DNA of 8,202 bases from Spirochaeta sp. (GTDB taxonomy: Bacteria; Spirochaetota; Spirochaetia; Spirochaetales_E; Spirochaetaceae_B). Positions 6,621-8,202 of the stretch are shown piece by piece; the first letter of the stretch is position 1; each line of letters begins with the position of its first letter. Where the stretch lies: contig JAUUYD010000084.1 in NCBI GenBank assembly GCA_030590585.1, positions 1-8,202 on the forward strand. Reading direction: 5' to 3'. Made by a program: the position numbers and the translations under genes. The notes beneath the pieces were generated by a model. That model was not told the DNA's origin, searched no databases, and was given only the letters and a program-made list of their open reading frames with translations.

Positions 6621-7625
6621 TTATTTACCTGCGAGAATTTTACATCCCCACATATCCATTTCCCGCTCGCCCATATTGGCCTGGGTAAGTGCGAAACCAT
6701 CATCATACAACCACTCGTTAGGTGTTTTTTCGCCATTTTCGATAGCGGCCAGCATGGCATCAAGAAGCATCTGAGCTTCGGCAAAATCGTCTTGAACTCC
6801 GGTAGCATCTACATAACCGTCTTTTTGCAGCCCGCATGCTGTCTTATCTCCGTCCAGTCCGGCAAGAAGGATGTGACCATCATCGCCGATTTTCTGCCAT
6901 TTACCCAGAGGGGCTAAAACAGATTTGATAACCGGATAGAGGAAGTCTGAAGAAGTGAAGAGGAAGTCGATGTCAGGATTGGCCTGCATGGCACTCTGAA
7001 GATTGGCTAAAGCGGTATTGGAATCCCATTTGGTGGGGATTTCAATGGGGGCGCCGGTCCAGAGATCGGGATATTTGTCTATTACATTGTAAAAACCTTT
7101 CCTGCGGCCGACTGCATTGGGATCACCCAGGTCTCCAACCATGATTGCAGGTGTTACTTTCCGGCCGAGTTTCATAGCTTCCTGAGCTATGTACTCAACA
7201 GCCTGTTCTGCAATGGCCTCATTATTGGCTACAACAACAAGAGCGTCGGCACTTTTGTCTGCCGGGGGCCGGTTGAACACACCAATGGGTACTCCGGCAC
7301 TGTTACATTCTTTGGCTATGGTTACGGCACTTTCTCCATCCTGGGGGATGATGATGACGCCGTCTACGCCCTGAACGATGACATCTTTTACCTGTTCGAG
7401 CTGACGATTTGCATCTTCATTGGCATTTTTCTCAATAACCTTGATTCCCTGAGCTGCCAGGGTTTCTGTGATTGCGCTATGTCCGGCAACCCAGAATTCT
7501 GTTTCCAGATCCTGAAAACAGAACGCAATAGTGATTCCGTCATCTGCTTTGTCTGACCCGCCGTTGGCGAAGACAGCTGGTGCAATGAGAGCCGCTACGA
7601 TAGCAAAGATAAGAATTTTTTTCAT
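6621..7625 (-). CDS. Periplasmic sugar-binding protein of an ABC transporter (RbsB/YtfQ-like, Peripla_BP_4)
   Basis: This is a 334-residue secreted solute receptor. Residues 1-20 form a Sec signal peptide with a probable signal peptidase I cut after VFA, giving a mature N-terminus NGGSD; there is no lipobox. The two-lobed fold of the ribose/galactose receptor class is visible. Positions matching RbsB ligand contacts include Asn118-Arg119 (VFNRP), the Arg pair 174-175 (GRRKGF), Asp258 (GLDGD) and Gln278 (GVQDD), while the RbsB Asn190 position reads Ser (TSSDF). These equivalences are by eye. A sugar or polyol ligand is likely but its identity is open. TAGGAG about 8 bases upstream supports the ATG. 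It is the first gene of the transporter unit, after a 128-base gap, and is separated from permease 1 by hairpins, so it is probably expressed at the highest level. Confidence 0.94.
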   Translation of the reverse strand: MKKILIFAIVAALIAPAVFANGGSDKADDGITIAFCFQDLETEFWVAGHSAITETLAAQGIKVIEKNANEDANRQLEQVKDVIVQGVDGVIIIPQDGESAVTIAKECNSAGVPIGVFNRPPADKSADALVVVANNEAIAEQAVEYIAQEAMKLGRKVTPAIMVGDLGDPNAVGRRKGFYNVIDKYPDLWTGAPIEIPTKWDSNTALANLQSAMQANPDIDFLFTSSDFLYPVIKSVLAPLGKWQKIGDDGHILLAGLDGDKTACGLQKDGYVDATGVQDDFAEAQMLLDAMLAAIENGEKTPNEWLYDDGFALTQANMGEREMDMWGCKILAGK

Positions 7626-7753
7626 TTACCTTTCTCCTATTTGGTTTGATAAATCAGTATTAACCCTCAAGAAGCGGTTTGAAAGGGGTAAGTTTTTATT
7701 AAAATTTCAGTTTTCTTAACCTTTTTCGGAAAATATGTGTTCAGAATGCTGTA
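7626..7753 (-). promoter_or_regulatory. Kinase to binding-protein intergenic region, probable operon promoter region
   Basis: This AT-rich 128-base gap separates the kinase stop from the binding-protein start and is the most likely site of transcription initiation for the transporter operon. I could not find a convincing -35/-10 pair; TAATAC near 7660 is a possible -10 with a poor -35. TCAAACC occurs twice in the same orientation (7643-7649 and 7676-7682), 33 bases apart, which might be regulator half-sites. No intrinsic terminator for the kinase gene is evident. The Shine-Dalgarno of the binding protein lies at its left end. Confidence 0.35.
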
Positions 7754-8202
7754 TTAATCATTTTCAAGAAAAGCGTACTTGGTATCGTCCCATGCGTGGA
7801 AGGAACGCGGCTCCCACTCAAGGGCCGGAAGTTCCAGAATCACTCTGGTTCCACCGTTGGTAACTTGTTCCACCCGCATTCCATAAGATTCACCGAAGTG
7901 AAGATGGATTCGGTCGTGGACATTTTTAAGGCCTATATGTTCCCCTGTGGATCTTCCGGACAGCTGCCAGTTCACATTCTTCAATGTCTTTAAATCCATA
8001 CCAATACCATTGTCCTCTACTGTGATCGTGATACGTTCTCCGTCACGGATTCCGGAAATCTTCACCGTTCCGGGACCTTCCATCGGTTCAAAACCATGGT
8101 GTATGCAGTTTTCTACAAGAGGCTGGAGGATGAATCTTACAGTGTAGAGGTTTAGAATATCGGGATCTACATCCTTTATCAGGTTAAACCGGCCCCCGTA
8201 TC
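7754..8202 (-). CDS. Sensor histidine kinase, YesM/LytS type, C-terminal ATPase part (5' end cut by window edge)
   Basis: Reading in from the right edge, 148 codons and a TAA are visible with no start needed inside the window; the N-terminal sensor, membrane and phosphoacceptor regions lie outside. The fragment is the HATPase_c domain. It has the N-box ILQPLVENCIHHG (residues 24-36 of the fragment) in the PLVEN form characteristic of the His_kinase/YesM family, the G1 box VEDNGIGM (61-68), the G2 box HIGLKNVHDRI (88-98) and the final GGTRVILELP. About 22 residues beyond the usual domain end (ALEWEP onward) form an acidic and aromatic tail of unknown purpose. YesM kinases normally pair with an AraC-type YesN response regulator and often control adjacent sugar transporters, so it probably regulates the operon to its left. 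That link is inferred from position and orientation. Confidence 0.88.
   Translation of the reverse strand, partial: YGGRFNLIKDVDPDILNLYTVRFILQPLVENCIHHGFEPMEGPGTVKISGIRDGERITITVEDNGIGMDLKTLKNVNWQLSGRSTGEHIGLKNVHDRIHLHFGESYGMRVEQVTNGGTRVILELPALEWEPRSFHAWDDTKYAFLEND

Noticed and set aside
2932..7625. Assignment as the AI-2 (Lsr) transporter or a BmpA-type nucleoside transporter
   Set aside because: None of the LsrK, LsrR, LsrF or LsrG genes is in view and the gene order differs from lsrACDB. The binding protein is of the RbsB type rather than Bmp type, so a nucleoside role is not supported despite the two permeases and the nucleotidase-like neighbour.
7754..8083. A short 109-residue protein starting at Met 8083
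   Set aside because: The frame stays open to the right edge and the N-box of a histidine kinase lies upstream of that Met, so the gene is a truncated kinase and the Met is internal.
1..8202. CRISPR arrays, tRNA/rRNA genes, insertion sequences, phage or defence genes
   Set aside because: No regularly spaced repeats, no tRNA-like cloverleaf noticed, and no transposase or integrase motifs; the window is densely filled by a metabolic operon.

Overview
The window looks like part of a spirochaete chromosome (Spirochaetales, free-living Spirochaeta-like). The main clue is the secreted binding protein: its signal peptide ends in VFANGG, a form I associate with binding proteins of this group. The lineage is an inference and was not tested by any search. 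All eight supported genes lie on the minus strand, so transcription runs from high to low coordinates. Six are complete and the two at the window edges are cut.

Right edge (8202-7754): the C-terminal part of a YesM/LytS-type sensor histidine kinase. A 128-base AT-rich gap (7753-7626) follows and is the likely promoter region of the next unit. Then comes a complete RbsABC/YtfQRT-like sugar uptake system: periplasmic binding protein (7625-6621), permease 1 (6508-5420), double-NBD ATPase (5420-3912) and permease 2 (3915-2932). The genes from permease 1 to the lipoprotein touch or overlap by 1-4 bases. The one sizeable gap inside the transporter, between binding protein and permease 1, holds two strong GC-rich hairpins that probably set the ratio of binding protein to membrane components.

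Downstream in the same run are a lipoprotein related to UshA/5'-nucleotidase but with a broken metal site and a CxC motif (2932-2036), a tandem-domain DJ-1/PfpI protein whose second domain has lost its nucleophile (2006-852), and a TIM-barrel sugar isomerase/epimerase with an intact metal site (848 to the left edge, cut near its C-terminus).

Taken together this reads as one sugar uptake and catabolism operon, probably controlled by the adjacent two-component kinase. The transported sugar cannot be named from the sequence. The transporter and isomerase are ordinary in kind. The least explained parts are the degenerate UshA-like lipoprotein, the half-dead DJ-1 protein, and the paired hairpins with a competing alternative fold.
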